Assembly: GCA_002914805.1 (NCBI GenBank)
Contig: JXTB01000755.1
Span: 47,246 to 111,245 of the forward strand
Source: Parasponia andersonii
Lineage: Eukaryota > Streptophyta > Magnoliopsida > Rosales > Cannabaceae
DNA: 64,000 nucleotides
Direction: 5' to 3'
Program-made: the position numbers and the translations under genes
Shown: one piece after another, positions 61,506 through 64,000 of the stretch
Numbering within the stretch: position 1 is the first letter of the stretch
Layout of the letters: each line of letters begins with the position of its first letter
Notes under the pieces: model-generated
Database searches by the model: none
What the model saw: only the letters and a program-made list of their open reading frames with translations
What the model was told of the DNA's origin: nothing

Positions 61506-62870
61506 AAAAAATTCCTTTCCAAGTTTCTTAAATTTCAACTTTCTCACATAAACAAAACTTGGCAAAGCTATCAAATAATGTGCATCCTCTATAGCCTTTC
61601 TATTTTTAGATTTTGTTATCTCAAAATAGACTATCCAAGCTTCTATCGGTGTTTCTAGATGCTCAACTTTGAAAGATTTAACTATTTGTGATTGTTGTAT
61701 AGTTGAACTTGTTTCATCAATATCCATAGTATAGATTTCAAGTTGCTCCATATTGTCCTTACCTGTTTTACTTAGAAATATTGATTGAGAAAGAGCAGTA
61801 GAAGCTTGACTTTCTNCTATAGCCTTTCTATTTTTAGCTTTTGTTATCTCAAAATAGACTATCCAAGCTTCTATCGGTGTTTCTAGATGCTCAACTTTGA
61901 AAGATTTAACTATTTGTGATTGTCGTATAGTTGAACTTGTTTCATCAATATCCATAGTATAGATTTCAAGTTGCTCCATATTGTCCTTACCTGTTTTACT
62001 TAGAAATATTGATTGAGAAAGAGCAGTAGAAGCTTGACTTTCTGTAGATTCTTACGAATCATTTTGCGATTCACTGACTTGTTCACATGTAATCTCCATC
62101 TCTTCACTATTTAGATTGGTTTCATTATTGCTCAATAAAGATTCATGTGGTCTTTTGGATAAAAGAGTTGTCAGTTGACCCATTTGCTCATCAAGGTATC
62201 GGGTAATGCATCTCAATTTGTAATGAACTAAGATATCATTTGGGCAAGTTTGGAATGGGCATCTTCCAAAGATACATTCTTCTTTTATTGTTGAAATTCT
62301 AGTGAAAGATTCATCGTATGTTGATTGTTCCATGAGAAATCTGAATAATTTTGCCACCACAGAGTATTTGTGCAAGATATAGATTACGCTGCTATTGGAA
62401 GTCTGACACATAGTTAGATTGTTCAGTGGTATACGGTGAAAACAAACTTTCAAATTGACAATTAACTCTCATATTGTTTCCTCCACATAATTCACACGAT
62501 TGATATGGAGTTTATATGGCATTTACTCTCAAATTATCCAATTGCCTCGACAAAGTAGCAACTTGAGCAGACAAAGCTGAGATTGCATCAGTTTCATAGA
62601 CTTCGATGGATATTTTTGACATGGAATATCCTGTTAGATTCCGATAATGACAAATCATCGCTTCTATCAACTTATATGCTTAATCAACTATTATTCTATA
62701 TAGAGATCCACTAGCAACTCTATCAACCATATTCTTAGTTATGTAGTTCAACCCATTGTAGAATATTTCAACTTGTCACCGTCTTGGCATTCTATTATAT
62801 AGCGCCCATATTGACAGCTCTTTATAGCTTTCCCATGCTTCAAATAGAGACTCAATGATATTGGACAGAG
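61506..62870 (-). pseudogene. Gag remnant of the Athila-like element
   Basis: Minus-strand frames near 62870-62470 contain ESLFEAWESYKEL, FYNGLNYITKNMVD, ISALSAQVATLSRQLDNLR and CELCGGN, which match the end of the gag domain and zinc-knuckle region of Athila-lineage elements. In-frame stops interrupt it. Downstream frames to 61506 are degenerate and include a tandem duplication. The N-terminal gag is absent, so the region between PBS and gag is deleted. Confidence 0.6.
61589..62043. repeat. 228-bp tandem duplication around a single N
   Basis: 61589-61815 and 61817-62043 are the same sequence with about two differences, joined by N at 61816. An assembly artefact is a real possibility. Confidence 0.9.
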
Positions 62871-63028
62871 GTATTAGTGTTATTCTATATCTTAGCTTTT
62901 TTTTTTTCCTAGCACTAACTATGAACACCTGAAAAATCAAATCTAGAGACAATGTAAAAAAAGTTAAAAATAAAAATTTTAATTAAAATTAAGAATACTC
63001 AGTATCGATATTAATAAAAATTAAACAG

Positions 63029-63046
63029 TCCCTGACAATGGCACCA
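63029..63046 (-). other. Diverged primer binding site of the Athila-like element
   Basis: The minus strand reads TGGTGCCATTGTCAGGGA, a diverged form of the TGGCGCCGTTGCC-type PBS that Athila elements use with a tRNA-Asp primer. It lies just inside the right LTR-like sequence. Confidence 0.6.
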
Positions 63047-63057
63047 AAAACTCGTTA

Positions 63058-64000
63058 TATAATTTTGTAAGCGCATAAAATCATAACAAATAATAAAATG
63101 TGAGTATGCGTATTGTCCTACAAAGACTGTAGATTTACTAAGTACCAGAATTTTTCTAATCGTAATTTTATTTGAATTAAACGACTAAAGACAAACTAAA
63201 TTAAATTAAAACTAAAAATAAAATAAATGCAATTAAAATGAAAAAAATTAAAATTATAATAGAGAGTGTAAAATGAAAATTGAACGAGGTTTAAATTAAT
63301 GTAAATAAACCTAGGGTGCTTGATTTCACCCTAACTAATCCCCTTCTAAAATTTTTTATCTCATTAGCCCAAAATTATTCATCTAATTGATAGTCAAGAT
63401 TCCCTAATTTATTTACTATTCTCTTCCGAGTTCAAACAAAAATACCTTTAATTACCAATTCACTTTATTCCTATGTAAATTAAACTAATTAAAAATTTAT
63501 TAAGATCTATGGAAACTCATATACCGACTACACAAACCATATAAATATATTCATATTTTACATGGCTTTCAATCCAATGAACTAGACATATAAATCGCTT
63601 TCTACTTTTATTATGATTAACAAATTATCTATTTAGTGGTCAATTAAAAGAAACATGAAGAACAGAATTAAAAACTCAACTAAAAAAAATAATTTTCATA
63701 GACTAAATTGAAAGAAAAATTTAAAACATCATAGTTAGGCTACATCATAAGCCTAGAAAAGAAATCTAGAACATAACTAAACTGAGAAAAACGATAAATA
63801 TAGAGTCATAATAATCAATTAAAAAATTTAAAGTGAAAGAAGAACTACTCTAAAAAAAAATTCTTTGTTGAGTCCTGCAGCTATTCTTCTCACTCTTAAG
63901 TGTTTGTTCTCACTATTTTTCTCTAATTCCTCTTTCCATGCTCTCTCTTCCATTGATTTTCTCTCTCTGAGCTATATTGTTTCTCTCTCTAAAATAGTTT
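63058..64000 (-). repeat. LTR-like region, right (5' LTR side), cut by window end
   Basis: Starts next to the PBS and contains GTAAGCGCATAAAATCATAA and TATTGTCCTACAAAGACTG, the counterpart of the conserved LTR-end region. The remaining AT-rich part has no coding frame. Confidence 0.5.

Larger units (their letters stand above)
57705..64000 (-). mobile_element. Decayed Athila-like Ty3/Gypsy element, partial at window edge
   Basis: LTR-like sequence on the left (57705-59460), a long non-coding internal part with CCCCCAAACTTAAAATTAGC and GGGTTGTCTCCCAATATGC (phrases usual in plant Gypsy elements), a gag remnant (61506-62870), a PBS-like site (63029-63046) and LTR-like sequence to the window end. 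Reading direction is minus. The pol domains are missing, as in large non-autonomous derivatives. The two LTR-like parts share layout but are diverged, so they may belong to one old element or to two. Confidence 0.5.

Overview
This is nuclear DNA from a flowering plant, most likely a eudicot. The genes have introns with GT-AG ends, the intergenic DNA is very AT-rich, and the transposons are plant families: a Ty3/Gypsy Tat element, an Athila-like element, a Mutator-like element and several MITE-like repeats. The species cannot be named from the sequence. There are two assembly gaps (592 N at 26114-26705, 10 N at 45119-45128) and single N at 8706, 56236 and 61816.

Three complete spliced genes are supported to the base. 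A plastid-type RNA-editing factor, MORF2-like (239 aa, four exons), lies on the minus strand at 2275-4763. Cyanate hydratase (162 aa, four exons, catalytic Arg/Glu/Ser present) lies on the minus strand at 10669-13504. A proton-coupled transporter of the NRT1/PTR family, closest to NPF5.2/PTR3 (595 aa, four exons), lies on the plus strand at 46096-51496. A short FAR1/FRS-like remnant (about 7.8-8.2 kb) and an orphan terminal exon (54979-55074) are much less certain.

The most interesting non-coding signal is in the last intron of the MORF2 gene. Four copies of a ~139-nt sequence on the gene's sense strand fold as two hairpins and end in ACA plus three bases, as box H/ACA snoRNAs do. Stem changes between copies are wobble or compensatory. 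The first pocket is identical in all four and is complementary, with standard geometry, to a conserved 18S rRNA segment (AGCAUUUGCCAAG). The host promoter has paired TGGGCC site II motifs.

The centre (30355-41540) is a complete but inactivated Tat-lineage LTR retrotransposon on the minus strand, with 643/660-bp LTRs, a 5-bp target duplication, PBS, PPT, gag, protease, RT/RNase H, a second RNase H and integrase. Between integrase and the 3' LTR it carries a convergent plus-strand spliced gene of the 'putative gypsy type transposon' kind with its own TATA box. All its reading frames are broken.

The rest is repeat-rich. At 14.6-18.3 kb and 24.2-26.1 kb are two diverged copies of a long non-coding LTR-like repeat; the first is split by a 1.5-kb Mutator-like hairpin element with a 9-bp target duplication. 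At 48.6, 53.0 and 53.5 kb are three copies of a ~200-bp element each bounded by (TA)n. From 57.7 kb to the right edge is a decayed Athila-like element on the minus strand with a gag remnant and a diverged PBS.
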